Assembly (NCBI GenBank): GCA_963743285.1
Contig: CAVUPF010000001.1
Location: forward strand, 682,001-746,000
Length of the DNA: 64,000 nucleotides
Reading direction: 5' to 3'
Source of the DNA: CAVUPF01 sp963743285
GTDB lineage: Bacteria; Actinomycetota; Thermoleophilia; Solirubrobacterales; 70-9
A program made the position numbers and the translations under genes. The notes below the pieces were generated by a model that made no database searches, was not told the DNA's origin, and saw only the letters and a program-made list of their open reading frames with translations. Shown here piece after piece: positions 8,053 to 16,644 of this stretch (within the stretch, counting starts at the first letter, position 1; every line of letters starts with the position of its first letter).

Positions 8053-8097
8053 CCCTGAAAATCGTGGTGTCGGCGGTTCGATTCCGCCTCTCGCCAT
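8053..8097 (+). other. tRNA-Phe(GAA)-like 3' half (attachment-site scar)
   Basis: CCCTGAAAATCG supplies a Phe anticodon loop (CTGAAAA), followed by a variable segment and a perfect T-arm GGCGG-TTCGATT-CCGCC (8073-8089) and TCTCGCCA. The complementary 5' acceptor strand and D-arm are absent upstream, so it cannot be a working tRNA. It marks a past integration event upstream of the methyltransferase gene. From 7638 to 8052 I see no gene. Confidence 0.65.
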
Positions 8098-8126
8098 CGC
8101 TTGGCCGAGGGGTGTACGTTTCGGGC

Positions 8127-9002
8127 ATGAGCGACGGGACGCTCGCACGGAGCTACGGCAAGGTCTTCAACGAGGTTGCGGTCGAGTACGACCGCAACCG
8201 CCCGACATACCCCGATGCGCTCGTCGATCAAGCATGCGAGGTGGCAGGTATCAGGGATGGTGACCGGGTGCTTGAGATCGGGTGCGGGACCGGCCAGCTG
8301 ACGCGCAGCCTCCTCGCGCGAGGGCTGCGTGTGACTGCACTCGAGCCGGGAGACAAACTGATCCGTGTCGCCGAGGAGAACCTGAAAGATGCTGGCGATG
8401 TGGAGTGCATCTACGCGCGACTTGAGGACATGCAGTTGCCCCGCGAGAGCTACGAGGCGGCGTTCTCGGCGTCTGCAATCCACTGGGTTGACCCTGATCT
8501 AAGCTGGCGGAAGATCGCCGACGCGCTCGCTCCCAACGGGACGCTCGCCCTCATCCAGTACTTCGGCCTTCAGGAGCAGCGCAGCGTCGATGATCAGGAG
8601 GCTCTACTGTCGGCCCTGCGGAGGCACGCGTGGGAGATCGCCGCGACATGGCCCACCTACCGCGACCTCGATTGCACGATTGCGGGCGTTCAGGAGCGCC
8701 GTGGGAACGTCGCGGACGCGTGGGGCTGGCTAGGTAGCTACGACATAGGACGTGACTACGCAGCCGATCTCTTCGAGGATCTACAGCTCGCAACCGTGCC
8801 AACCCTGATCGAGCTCACCGCCGGTGAGCTCAACGCCCTGCTCGGCACGATGTCATTCTGGGCACGACTCTCGCCCGACCAGCGTGACGCCCTCCTGAAC
8901 GAGACTCACGCTCTCCACGAGCGCCTGGGGCGGCCAATCCGGGCGAGCACGGTCGCCACACTACTCACGGCGCGACGCGTGAGTAGGAGCACGGCCACGT
9001 GA
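8127..9002 (+). CDS. Class I SAM-dependent methyltransferase
   Basis: A 291-residue methyltransferase. Motif I VLEIGCGTGQLTRSLL near residues 48-63 binds SAM; the motif II acidic residue is in VTALEPG and post-motifs include AAFSASAIHWVD. The family (methyltransf_11/25-like) modifies small molecules, substrate unknown. The ATG at 8127 is preferred because the upstream in-frame codons run through the tRNA-Phe remnant. It may be cargo of the element that used that tRNA. Confidence 0.88.
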   Translation: MSDGTLARSYGKVFNEVAVEYDRNRPTYPDALVDQACEVAGIRDGDRVLEIGCGTGQLTRSLLARGLRVTALEPGDKLIRVAEENLKDAGDVECIYARLEDMQLPRESYEAAFSASAIHWVDPDLSWRKIADALAPNGTLALIQYFGLQEQRSVDDQEALLSALRRHAWEIAATWPTYRDLDCTIAGVQERRGNVADAWGWLGSYDIGRDYAADLFEDLQLATVPTLIELTAGELNALLGTMSFWARLSPDQRDALLNETHALHERLGRPIRASTVATLLTARRVSRSTAT

Positions 9003-9178
9003 TCGCCGCCTACGGCACTGAGAGTTGCACCCGCCGTCGTAGGGAGCATCCAAAGCACCCAGCACGCAGTCTCTGAGCTCGAGCTGGCCGGCAGGGCTAA
9101 GGTCCTTGTAGCCGAAGACGCGCTGGCGCAGCTCACCAGGCTGACGCTTTCCGCTGCCCCGTGAGCGAACGACCAGTA

Positions 9179-9580
9179 CTACATGACGATCGCGGCTCCA
9201 GGTGCATGCTCCGCGCCTCGCCCAACCCGGGCGAACTGTCGCGCCCCGGCAAGACGCGCCACGGGCTCGAAGAGCTTCATCAGCCTCTTAAGCTCCCCCT
9301 CGGCGATGAACTGCGCGCGGGTTCCATCGCCGTCCTGTTCGAAGGCCCACGTCCCGTCCCGCGGATACGGCCCCTCAACAATGTGCACGTGAACGCTGCG
9401 CGGGCGATCAAATTCGGTGAACTCGGTCACCTGCTCGAACTCCTTGCCCAGCGGCTGCTTCATGCGCTCACGACCGGAACCACCGTACATCGAAACCACC
9501 TACGGCCTAAAGAATTGGCCCGGCTGGACCTTCAGGGTGGCAATCCCGTTGAAGTCCCACGGTAACAGCGGAGAATGCAT
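9179..9580 (-). pseudogene. SRPBCC/polyketide-cyclase-like remnant
   Basis: The minus strand encodes EFEQVTEFTEFDRPRSVHVH and YPRDGTWAFEQDGDGTRAQF, a pattern typical of the second half of SRPBCC lipid-binding-fold proteins. Upstream in the same frame FNGIATLKVQPGQFFRP ends at a TAG stop near 9500, and the C-terminus after residue ~95 loses resemblance to the family. It is broken at both ends. The rest of 9003-9816 holds nothing I can support. Confidence 0.45.
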
Positions 9581-9816
9581 GCGGAGGGGGAGGGTCGCCG
9601 GCATTTACTTCGGCAAGACCTGAGGGCCGGGGTGGCGCAGGGTCGATCGAGTCGATGATCGCGACAGCGGGGGGCGAGCCCCCGATTCCGTCGACGGCGT
9701 AGTTCGGGTCATCGGCACTGTGCCGCTGGAACCGGCGCGGCGAGCACGGTCTCCGCGGCCTTCCTGCTATCTTCGACGGGTTCAGGAACGCGAGCATCGA
9801 AAGGATCTGACTGCTT

Positions 9817-10467
9817 TTGCGTGTCAAACGTTGGGCGTTCTCAACTGTGCTGGCTGTGGCCCAGGGCTGTGTGGTGATCCTTGCCCCAGCCGCGGCGGCA
9901 AGGCACAACGCCGCGAGGAAGCACCTCCCCGCACTGAAGATGCTCCCAAACGTCGGCTGTATGGGGCTGCTTACGAACGCCGACTTCCCGGGGACGGTCA
10001 CCGAAAGCACCCTCGCCGGCGGTGTGTTTTCCTTTGCCGAAGAAGGCCGTTCGGGCGGTTCGGGCTTCTTCAGCACTTGTCAGTTCAATCCGCCCGAACC
10101 GACCGAATCAGATCCCACACCGAGTATGAATGTGGGTGTAGATGAGCTCGGCGTGGCGCCCCGCGACGAGTTCGAAGCCAGCGGCAGGCGCCAAGATCTT
10201 CTCTACGCCTTTCCGTCAATACCCGAAAGCACGCGGTACCAGCTACACGGGATCGGCACCCGCGCCTACTTCGTCATCGACAGCGACGGCGGCACCGAGG
10301 GATTACTCCAGGTCCGCAACGACGTATTCCTCGTCGCCAAGGAAGAGGTCGCCGGGATCAGGGAACTGCTGGCGATCGTCGCGTCTGAGTTGTGCAAGAG
10401 CTGCAACGAAGCCGAAATCCCGCAGCCGAAGAAGTCCCACCAGCACGCCGCCAAGCTCGCGCACTAG
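9817..10467 (+). CDS. Secreted protein, DFPGTV paralog 1
   Basis: A 216-residue protein starting at TTG 9817, about ten bases after AAAGGATCTG, the same leader that precedes its paralog at 10611. A signal peptide covers roughly residues 1-27 (ending PAAAA). Shared with the paralog are C-x-GLL-x(3)-DFPGTV, a Cys in STCQFNPPEPTESDP, GIGTRA and LLQVRNDVFLV. I do not recognise the family; the fold is presumably small, extracellular and disulfide-stabilised. The C-terminus has an extra Cys pair and a basic tail. Confidence 0.78.
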   Translation: MRVKRWAFSTVLAVAQGCVVILAPAAAARHNAARKHLPALKMLPNVGCMGLLTNADFPGTVTESTLAGGVFSFAEEGRSGGSGFFSTCQFNPPEPTESDPTPSMNVGVDELGVAPRDEFEASGRRQDLLYAFPSIPESTRYQLHGIGTRAYFVIDSDGGTEGLLQVRNDVFLVAKEEVAGIRELLAIVASELCKSCNEAEIPQPKKSHQHAAKLAH

Positions 10468-10610
10468 AGCCAGCGTCTCTCAACAAGCCCCGACGTAACC
10501 TCGCTGGCCCCCCGAGCGTCCATATGCGGCCCTCCCAGCCCCTTTAGGGTCTCGGAGTACGATCCTCGCCCACGCTGGCAACTTCGATGGCCTGATGAAA
10601 GGATCTGCAA

Positions 10611-11174
10611 GTGAGTCGTGGCAAGTGGGCATTGTCCATCTTGATGCTGGCCTTGGGCTGTCTGGTGCTCTACGCACCGAGCGCGGGCGCGAAGCCCAAG
10701 CACCGACCGAAACCGCCCAAGAGTAAGCTGCTCTCTGGCCGCTCGTGCAAGGGACTGCTCTCGGTAGGCGACTTCCCGGGGACGGTCAGGGAAGACGCAA
10801 CCATGAGCAAGACCCCAACCCGCTTTTCGAGCGAGTGCACGTTCTTCCCGCCCGAACCGAGCGAACTTGACCCTAACCCTGAAGGGTTCGGCTTCGACAC
10901 CTTGGTCGTGCTGGGCCGCAAAGGCTACGAACCCAACGGAAGGCCGCTCAATCTGCTTGCCGGCTCGCTTGTAGCAAAGAGCCCATCGACGCAGTCGCTG
11001 CAGCCCATTCATGGGTTTGGTACCCGCGCGGAGATGGGATCGACAAATGAAAGCGGTCGCTGGGTTGGAATCATGCAGGTTCGCAACGATCTGTTCACCG
11101 TTCAAACGACGGAAGCACAGGTGAAGCCCTTGCTGTCCAAAGTCGCGCACGAGCTGTCCCCCACGGGCAAGTGA
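10611..11174 (+). CDS. Secreted protein, DFPGTV paralog 2
   Basis: A 187-residue protein, GTG start at 10611 preceded by AAAGGATCTG. The signal peptide is about residues 1-26. The mature part contains SCKGLLSVGDFPGTV, SECTFFPPEPSELDPNPEGF, GFGTRAEMG and MQVRNDLFTVQTTEAQ, aligning along its whole length with the protein encoded at 9817. The pair arose by tandem duplication and has since diverged. Function is unknown. Nothing suggests decay. Confidence 0.8.
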   Translation: MSRGKWALSILMLALGCLVLYAPSAGAKPKHRPKPPKSKLLSGRSCKGLLSVGDFPGTVREDATMSKTPTRFSSECTFFPPEPSELDPNPEGFGFDTLVVLGRKGYEPNGRPLNLLAGSLVAKSPSTQSLQPIHGFGTRAEMGSTNESGRWVGIMQVRNDLFTVQTTEAQVKPLLSKVAHELSPTGK

Positions 11175-11557
11175 GCGAGTAGGAGGTCCTAGCGCGAGCT
11201 CCTTCTAACCAAGCTGTCACTCACCACGCGACCACCAAGTCCCCCTATGTTGGGGTACGGGGCGCTAGGCGCAGCAACCACGGCCGTCCTCACCTGGACC
11301 GAGGACGACGGCACCCTCGAGCTCCCGACGTCATCGAAGAAGCCTTCGACACCCGAGTGGGCTGCACGCTGCCGTATCGACCAAAGAGACCCCGTATTTG
11401 CCACGAGCGCGACCAGTGATGGGGCGGGGCTCTGCGGTGGCTGTTGAGGTGTACGTAGCGGGAGCGGAGCAGGCCACGAGCAGGTCGATGATCCATCCAC
11501 CGGGAGCAGGGGCATCGTCGGCGGTCAGGTTCTTCGCGTGGCGCGTGTCTGTCGGGT

Positions 11558-11913
11558 ATGCACGTCACCTATCTCGTTACCACGATCCTGGCGGCGCTCG
11601 CGAACGGTTACGCCGCCTCTTTGGACCTCGTCGGCGCCGAGTCGGTCAAGGTCGTCGCTGACCGGGTCCAGGTCTCCCGAGGGTGGATGGTCCCGCTCGG
11701 CGGTTGTTGGCGTCGGGCGCCGTTGGACTTTTGGCAGGCTTCGCTGTGCCGACGCTCGGGATCGCTGCAGCTATCGGCCTCGTCCTGTACTTCATTTGCG
11801 CTGTGACAGCTCACCTACGAGTCCGCGACCGCCAGATCGGCGGAGCCGTGTTTTTCTTGCTCCTTGCGGCAGCGGCCCTGACCACGAATGTCGCCTACCA
11901 CAACCACTGGTGA
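11558..11913 (+). pseudogene. DoxX-like membrane protein, single frameshift
   Basis: One frame encodes MHVTYLVTTILAALANGY through RGWMVPLG, and the next frame continues with LLASGAVGLLAGFAVPTLG to the end (AYHNHW). Joined, they give a ~118-residue, four-helix DoxX-type membrane protein. The break is one missing base near 11700. It lies 30 bp upstream of an ECF41 sigma gene, a common pairing. It may be a real pseudogene or a one-base sequence error. I see no gene in 11175-11557. Confidence 0.7.
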
Positions 11914-11943
11914 TTATCTGATCGCGCGAGCGGGGAGCTGAGA

Positions 11944-12834
11944 ATGAACGAGCGTGAGTGGCTGACCGAGCGGTTCGAGCAGCACAGAAGGCATCTCCGT
12001 GCGGTCGCGTACCGGATGCTCGGTTCGGTGAGCGAATCCGACGATGCGCTTCAGGAGGCGTGGCTGCGGATTCGCGACCAGGATCCCGAGACCGTTGAGA
12101 ATATGCTGGCCTGGCTGACGACGGTCGTCGGTCGGGTGTGCCTGAACATGCTGCGCTCACGCAGAGCGCGAACTGAGGAGCTCTCGGTGCACGTCCCGGA
12201 TCCCGTGGTCGCTCTTGAGGAGGAGGGCCTCGAACACGAGGCGCTTTTGGCCGAGTCCGTTGGTCTGGCACTGCTCGTGGTGCTCGACGCGCTCACTCCC
12301 GCCGAGCGACTCGCGTTTGTGCTGCACGACATCTTCGGCGTGCCATTCGCCGACATCGCCACCGCGCTCGACCGTTCCGAAGCGGCTGCCCAGCAGCTCG
12401 CCAGCCGCGCCCGCCGACGGGTGCGCAACTCGCCTGAGCCGGACCGTGACCTTGCGCGGCAGAGAGGTGTCGTCGCTGCGTTCTTCGCCGCGTCGCGAGA
12501 CGGCGACTTCGATGCCCTCTTGGAGGTGCTCGACCCCGAGGTCGAACTGCGGATCGATGGCGGCGTCCTGCGCGCAGAGGCCTCGCTCGTGCTGCACGGT
12601 GCGGAGGCTGTCGCCACGCACACCGCCACCTACTCGAAGCTCCACCCGTTCGTCAGACCCGCGCTCGTGAACGGCGCCGCGGGGGCCGTGGTGGCGCCGC
12701 GCGGCCGTGTTTTCTCGGTGATGGCCTTCACCGTCACGAACGGGAAGATCGTCAAGATCGATGTTCTTCTCGACCCGGAGCGTCTGGAGCAGCTCGATCT
12801 CAGCATCCCGCCGATTCCGGACAAACATAGTTGA
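11944..12834 (+). CDS. ECF41-group RNA polymerase sigma factor, copy 1
   Basis: A 296-residue extracytoplasmic-function sigma factor. Sigma2 is at about 8-75 (HLRAVAYRMLGSVSESDDAL), sigma4 at about 110-160 (LTPAERLAFVLHDIFGVPFA). A SnoaL-like C-terminal domain of about 120 residues carries the NGAAGAVV and LLDPERLEQLDL segments. In ECF41 proteins this extension replaces the anti-sigma factor and tunes activity. The gene follows a DoxX-like frame and is convergent with the CMD gene, the classical ECF41 partner type. The signal is unknown. Confidence 0.93.
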   Translation: MNEREWLTERFEQHRRHLRAVAYRMLGSVSESDDALQEAWLRIRDQDPETVENMLAWLTTVVGRVCLNMLRSRRARTEELSVHVPDPVVALEEEGLEHEALLAESVGLALLVVLDALTPAERLAFVLHDIFGVPFADIATALDRSEAAAQQLASRARRRVRNSPEPDRDLARQRGVVAAFFAASRDGDFDALLEVLDPEVELRIDGGVLRAEASLVLHGAEAVATHTATYSKLHPFVRPALVNGAAGAVVAPRGRVFSVMAFTVTNGKIVKIDVLLDPERLEQLDLSIPPIPDKHS

Positions 12835-12974
12835 GCTCAAGCGAGCCATCCGCGCAGGTCCGACCCGAGACCGTGGCGATGCGCCATCCGAGAACGAAGC
12901 AGGTGTATGACGCGATGCCGGGGTCGGCCCCAGCGGAGAGTTTCCGGATCGCGTGCGGCTGCTCGAACCTTTCT

Positions 12975-13598
12975 CTAGGCGATCATCGTCAGCGCGGGGT
13001 TGGTGGCGGGACGGTCCGGTGACACGCAGACCATTCCGTCGCTGAACCCGGCCGAGCCGATCCCGAAGGCGGCGTTGAACCGGTCGAGATTGACGAGGGT
13101 CAGCAGGGCGGTGATCTCGACGAGCTGCTCGTCGCTGAAATGCTCCTTCATCTGGGCGAAAAGTTCGTCGGTGACCTCGACCGGAGTGCGCATTACGGCG
13201 ATCGTGTACTCGAGCGCAAGCTTCTCGCGGTCGGTGAACAGGTTGCTCTTGCGAAAGCCCGGCAAAGCCAGCAGCTCGTTGTCGGAGAAGCCGGAGTTGC
13301 GGCAGATCTGCGAGCCGAGGTCAACGCAGAACTCGCATCCGATCATTTGCGCGCCCTTTAGCTCGACCAGGTTCCTCAAGCGCTCATCCACGGACTTCCC
13401 CTTGCGCACCGCCTGGTTGAACCTGCCCATCCCCATCATCATCTTCGGCTGGTGGGCCCAGATCTCCATCGGCTCCATCCCGCTGCCGCTCTGCGGCGCG
13501 CGGCCCGTCAGCTTCCTCATCATCCTCGGACCAAAACTGTAGGCGAGCCTGACCATCGGCCCGGCCTTGCGCTTCGAAATTCCCTCGATGCGTGCCAT
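12975..13598 (-). CDS. Carboxymuconolactone decarboxylase/AhpD-fold protein
   Basis: A 207-residue protein; ATG 13598 has AGGAG seven bases upstream, so it is preferred over an earlier GTG. The core contains MIGCEFCVDLG, the CxxC redox motif of AhpD-like peroxidase-reductase enzymes, with an Asp in place of the usual His three residues on. Such proteins are the standard regulatory targets of ECF41 sigma factors. It is flanked by two such sigma genes and shares a divergent promoter region with the second. Likely role: thiol redox or peroxide handling. Confidence 0.88.
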   Translation of the reverse strand: MARIEGISKRKAGPMVRLAYSFGPRMMRKLTGRAPQSGSGMEPMEIWAHQPKMMMGMGRFNQAVRKGKSVDERLRNLVELKGAQMIGCEFCVDLGSQICRNSGFSDNELLALPGFRKSNLFTDREKLALEYTIAVMRTPVEVTDELFAQMKEHFSDEQLVEITALLTLVNLDRFNAAFGIGSAGFSDGMVCVSPDRPATNPALTMIA

Positions 13599-13609
13599 CG
13601 GGCATCTCC

Positions 13610-13636
13610 TGTCACATAGGTTGGGGTTCGCGGGTC
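13610..13636 (+). promoter_or_regulatory. ECF41-type promoter reading into sigma copy 2
   Basis: TGTCACA at 13610-13616, a 16-bp spacer and GGTC at 13633-13636. TGTCACA is the known -35 of ECF41 promoters, with CGTC the usual -10. The start of the sigma gene (GTG 13668 or ATG 13677) is about 32-41 bp downstream. Confidence 0.75.
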
Positions 13637-13646
13637 TATCCACTAT

Positions 13647-13673
13647 GACCCGCGAGACCCAGACGGTGTGACA
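13647..13673 (-). promoter_or_regulatory. ECF41-type promoter reading into the CMD gene
   Basis: On the minus strand TGTCACA occupies 13673-13667, then exactly 16 bp and GGTC at 13650-13647. It mirrors the plus-strand promoter, and the two -10 elements are only 10 bp apart. Confidence 0.75.
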
Positions 13674-14552
13674 GCGATGAACGAACTCCAGTTGGCCGAC
13701 AAGTTCGACCGGCGGCGACCCCAGCTGCGGGCGGTCGCCTACCGGATCCTCGGCTCGTTGAGCGACGCCGACGACGCCGTGCAGGAGACCTGGCTACGGC
13801 TGCAGCGGACCGATGCCGAGCAGATCGACAGCCTCGAGCGGTGGCTGACAACGGTCGTCGCCCGGATCTGCCTGAACATACTCCGGTCCCGCCAGACCCG
13901 CGGCGAGCAGCCGCTCGACGGCTTCCTGCCGGAGCCGATCATCGACAACCCGGGCGCCGGGACCGATCCCGAGCACGAGGCGCTGCTGGCCGATGCGGTG
14001 GGAATCGCCCTGCAGGTCGTGCTGGACGCGCTCAACCCCGCCGAGCGGCTCGCCTTCGTGCTACACGACATGTTCGCGGTGCCGTTCGACGAAATCGCGG
14101 CGATGCTCGATCGCTCACCGCAGGCAACCCGCCAGCTCGCCAGCCGCGCCCGCCGCCGCGTCCAGGAGGCGGCGCCGGTGCCGGACCCGGACGTGACCCG
14201 CCAGCAGGCGGTGGTCGACGCCTACTTCGCCGCCGCGCGGGATGGCGACCTCGAGGCGTTGGTAGCGGTGCTCGACCCGGACATCGTGCTGCGCGCCCAC
14301 CGCCGGGACGGCGACCCGCTCGAACTGCACGGCGCAGCGCGGGTCGCGCGAGGCGCAATCAGCGCCCGGCGTTTCGCGCCGTATGTTCGCCCGGCACTTG
14401 TCAACGGCACCGCCGGCGTCGTCGCGTTCGACGGCGAGCAGCCTTTCGCGGTGCTCGCGTTCACCATTGTCAGCGACCGTGCGGCCGCGATCGACGTGTT
14501 CAACGACCCCGAACTGGTCGCCAAGCTCGACATCCGCGGAATTACCGCCTGA
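13668..14552 (+). CDS. ECF41-group RNA polymerase sigma factor, copy 2
   Basis: A 294-residue homolog of the sigma factor at 11944, with sigma2 (QLRAVAYRILGSLSDADDAV), sigma4 (LNPAERLAFVLHDMFAVPFD) and a SnoaL-like C-terminal domain (VRPALVNGTAGVVAFD). The start is GTG 13668 or ATG 13677; neither has a clear ribosome site. The gene is divergent from the CMD gene through two mirrored ECF41-type promoters, which implies autoregulation plus control of CMD. The two sigma copies differ throughout, so they are not a recent duplication. Confidence 0.93.
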   Translation: MTAMNELQLADKFDRRRPQLRAVAYRILGSLSDADDAVQETWLRLQRTDAEQIDSLERWLTTVVARICLNILRSRQTRGEQPLDGFLPEPIIDNPGAGTDPEHEALLADAVGIALQVVLDALNPAERLAFVLHDMFAVPFDEIAAMLDRSPQATRQLASRARRRVQEAAPVPDPDVTRQQAVVDAYFAAARDGDLEALVAVLDPDIVLRAHRRDGDPLELHGAARVARGAISARRFAPYVRPALVNGTAGVVAFDGEQPFAVLAFTIVSDRAAAIDVFNDPELVAKLDIRGITA

Positions 14553-14774
14553 GTGACACCGCTACGCGAGGTCGTGAGCTACCAGCATCCGGCGAGCGCG
14601 AATGCAGCTCTACGACCCGGGCTGTACGCAAAACTTCCTCTTCGCCAGGAGCAGGCATGTGGTCGGACCGAGACGAGACGCATGCTTGGGACGATTCCGA
14701 GCACGCCGACTGAGGATCGGGTATACGTTCGCTCGTGTGGGCGAAGCGGAAGCGTCCCGGGCTACACTCCCCCC

Positions 14775-16058
14775 GTGGGCCATGCAATACGCCGAAGGGG
14801 ACGGGGCTTCTTTCTGGCTTCGGCGCTCACGCTGCTGCTCTTGGCCACGTTGGCCCCAAGCGCACTAGCCCAAGACGCCTACGTCGTCAACTTCGATTCA
14901 GCGAACGTCTCGGTGATCGACACCCAGACCAATCAGGTGGTTGGGCCGCCGATCAGCGTCGGCAGCTTTCCGATGGCGATCGCGATTACCCCCGACGGCC
15001 AGAGCGCCTATGTCGTCAACTCCGGCTCAAACAACGTCTCGGTGATCGACACCCAGACCAACCAGGTGGTGGGCTCGCCGATCAGCGTGGGCAAGGAACC
15101 GAGCGCAATCGCGATCACCCCCGACGGTGATACCGCCTATGTCGTCAACCTCGGCGGAGCGAACGTCTCAGTGATCGACACCCAGACCAACCAGGTGGTT
15201 GGGCCGCCGATCAGCGTCGGCGAAATGCCGGAGAGCATCGCGATCAGTCCCGACGGAGAGACTGCCTACGTCGTCAACGAAGGCTCAGGCAACGTCTCGG
15301 TGATCGACACCCAGACCAACCAGACGGTGGGCTCGCCGATCTCGGTCGGCGCTATGCCGTTCGCGATCGCGATCAACCCGGACGGTGATACCGCCTACGT
15401 CGGCAACCTGGTCAACGTCTCGGTGGTCGACACCCAGACCAACCAGGTGGTGGGCTCGCCGATCACGGTGGGCACCGGCCAGTATGAGATCGCGATCACC
15501 CCCGACGGCAAGAGCGCCTACGTCGTCAACCTCGGCGGAGGGAACGTCTCGGTGGTCGACACCCAGACCAACCAGGTGGTGGGCTCGCCGATCGAAGTCG
15601 GTGCTTACCCGAGCGCAATCGCGATCACCCCCAATGGCAAGAGCGCCTACGTCGTCAACTTCGGCTCAGCGAACGTCTCGGTGATCGACACCCAGACCAA
15701 CCAGGTGGTTGGGCCGCCGATCAGCGTGGGCAGTTTCCCGCGGGGGATCGCGATCAGCCCCTACCAGTCACCGGTCACGGTGGCCTATCCCGGGGTGCGC
15801 GTCAAGTGCCCGCCAAGCGCCAAGCACGGTGGCTGCAGATTCAAGCTCCAGGCCGTGACCAAGAAGCGCAAGGGCAAGGCGGAGAGCGCCGTGGCGAGCG
15901 CGAAGTTGAGGGCCGGACACTCAGCGCTCGTTGCGTTGAAGCCAAAGCCGGCATATGAGGCCAAGCTTGCCGCAGCCAAGAATGCCCTGATCAAGGAGAC
16001 GGAGAGGATGAACGGCTCCAAGCGGACGCTCGTCAAGAAGCTGAAGATCGTTCAGTAA
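14775..16058 (+). CDS. Secreted seven-repeat YVTN beta-propeller protein
   Basis: 427 residues from GTG 14775. A TACACT -10-like hexamer ends six bases before it, so the mRNA is probably leaderless. A signal peptide (ending PSALAQ) is followed by seven ~43-residue repeats with the core YVVN-x(4)-NVSVIDTQTNQVVG and an IAITPDG ending, enough for one complete propeller. Repeats are nearly identical in DNA. The ~95-residue lysine-rich tail has two Cys (VKCPPSAKHGGCRF). Such propellers usually bind partners at the cell surface; no active site is visible. Confidence 0.85.
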   Translation: MGHAIRRRGRGFFLASALTLLLLATLAPSALAQDAYVVNFDSANVSVIDTQTNQVVGPPISVGSFPMAIAITPDGQSAYVVNSGSNNVSVIDTQTNQVVGSPISVGKEPSAIAITPDGDTAYVVNLGGANVSVIDTQTNQVVGPPISVGEMPESIAISPDGETAYVVNEGSGNVSVIDTQTNQTVGSPISVGAMPFAIAINPDGDTAYVGNLVNVSVVDTQTNQVVGSPITVGTGQYEIAITPDGKSAYVVNLGGGNVSVVDTQTNQVVGSPIEVGAYPSAIAITPNGKSAYVVNFGSANVSVIDTQTNQVVGPPISVGSFPRGIAISPYQSPVTVAYPGVRVKCPPSAKHGGCRFKLQAVTKKRKGKAESAVASAKLRAGHSALVALKPKPAYEAKLAAAKNALIKETERMNGSKRTLVKKLKIVQ

Positions 16059-16288
16059 GGGGGCCAACCCATCAGCCGGACGGCCCGCGCACTGGGTCCG
16101 CTATCGACGCCCCCGGCCTCGAAGCTCGGCAGTGGGGGTTGTGCCCAGGACCGAATGCTTCACCGTGACCTCAGGGTAGCGCCCCAGCGCGACAGTAGCG
16201 AGATCTTTGACTATTAACACCCCTGGTTTGCGGGTCGGGACTGGCAGAGCAGCAGTTCCCTGTTCGCTTGAGATTCCGAGGAGGATCC

Positions 16289-16561
16289 ATGACCGTATCC
16301 GTTGTTCTCGAATCCGCCGGAAGGCGCCGCTCGCCGGCGACGATGCTCGGCTACCACGCCGGACGATCACCCCGCAACAAGGGGATGCGATATCCGGCCG
16401 ACCCGCCGACGGTCGAGGAGATCGTGGCCGTGATGCGTCAAGTTGGAGCAGGTCGCCACGGCGCTCGGCTGCGCGCCGTGATCGTCGTCCTTTGGCAGAT
16501 GGCGGCCGGGTCGACGGTCGCGGATTCGAGACCCGTCGTTCGCTTCAGCCTCTCGCGTTAG
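16289..16561 (+). pseudogene. N-terminal fragment of tyrosine recombinase
   Basis: ATG 16289 is preceded by GAGGAGG. About 75 residues (RRSPATMLGYHAGRSPRNKG, then ADPPTVEEIVAVMRQVG) look like the start of an integrase/recombinase with a SAM-like core-binding domain. At about 16505 the coding match stops and the DNA becomes tRNA-3'-like; the catalytic domain is gone. The frame runs on to a TAG at 16559. This is a deletion scar, not a functional enzyme. Confidence 0.6.
16515..16545 (+). other. tRNA-3'-like sequence at integrase truncation point
   Basis: GGTCGCGGATTCGAGACCCG followed by TCGTTCGCTTC resembles the T-arm and acceptor end of the tRNA-Gly scar at 4690-4718, with two or three changes. 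It starts exactly where the integrase similarity ends. It is best explained as an attachment-site remnant. Confidence 0.5.
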
Positions 16562-16644
16562 TGGATACCTAAAAAACTTTGTATGGCGCAAGAAAATTCG
16601 GTATACTCGTTTGCAGCTCAAGGTTTCCGGGAAGGAGAACCGGC

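Noticed and set aside
8022..8097. Complete tRNA-Phe gene
   Set aside because: No 5' acceptor strand complementary to TCTCGCC and no D-arm upstream; only the 3' half is present.
7865..8128. Minus-strand frame containing RRNRTADTTIFRA
   Set aside because: This is a translation of tRNA-derived sequence, a common false gene, and it overlaps the tRNA-Phe scar.
10142..10498. Overlapping open frame inside secreted paralog 1
   Set aside because: Basic, Ser/Arg-rich translation in a second frame of a gene with a signal peptide and paralog.
14875..15755. CRISPR-like regular repeats
   Set aside because: Periodicity is 129 bp, repeats are coding and keep one frame throughout; it is a beta-propeller gene.
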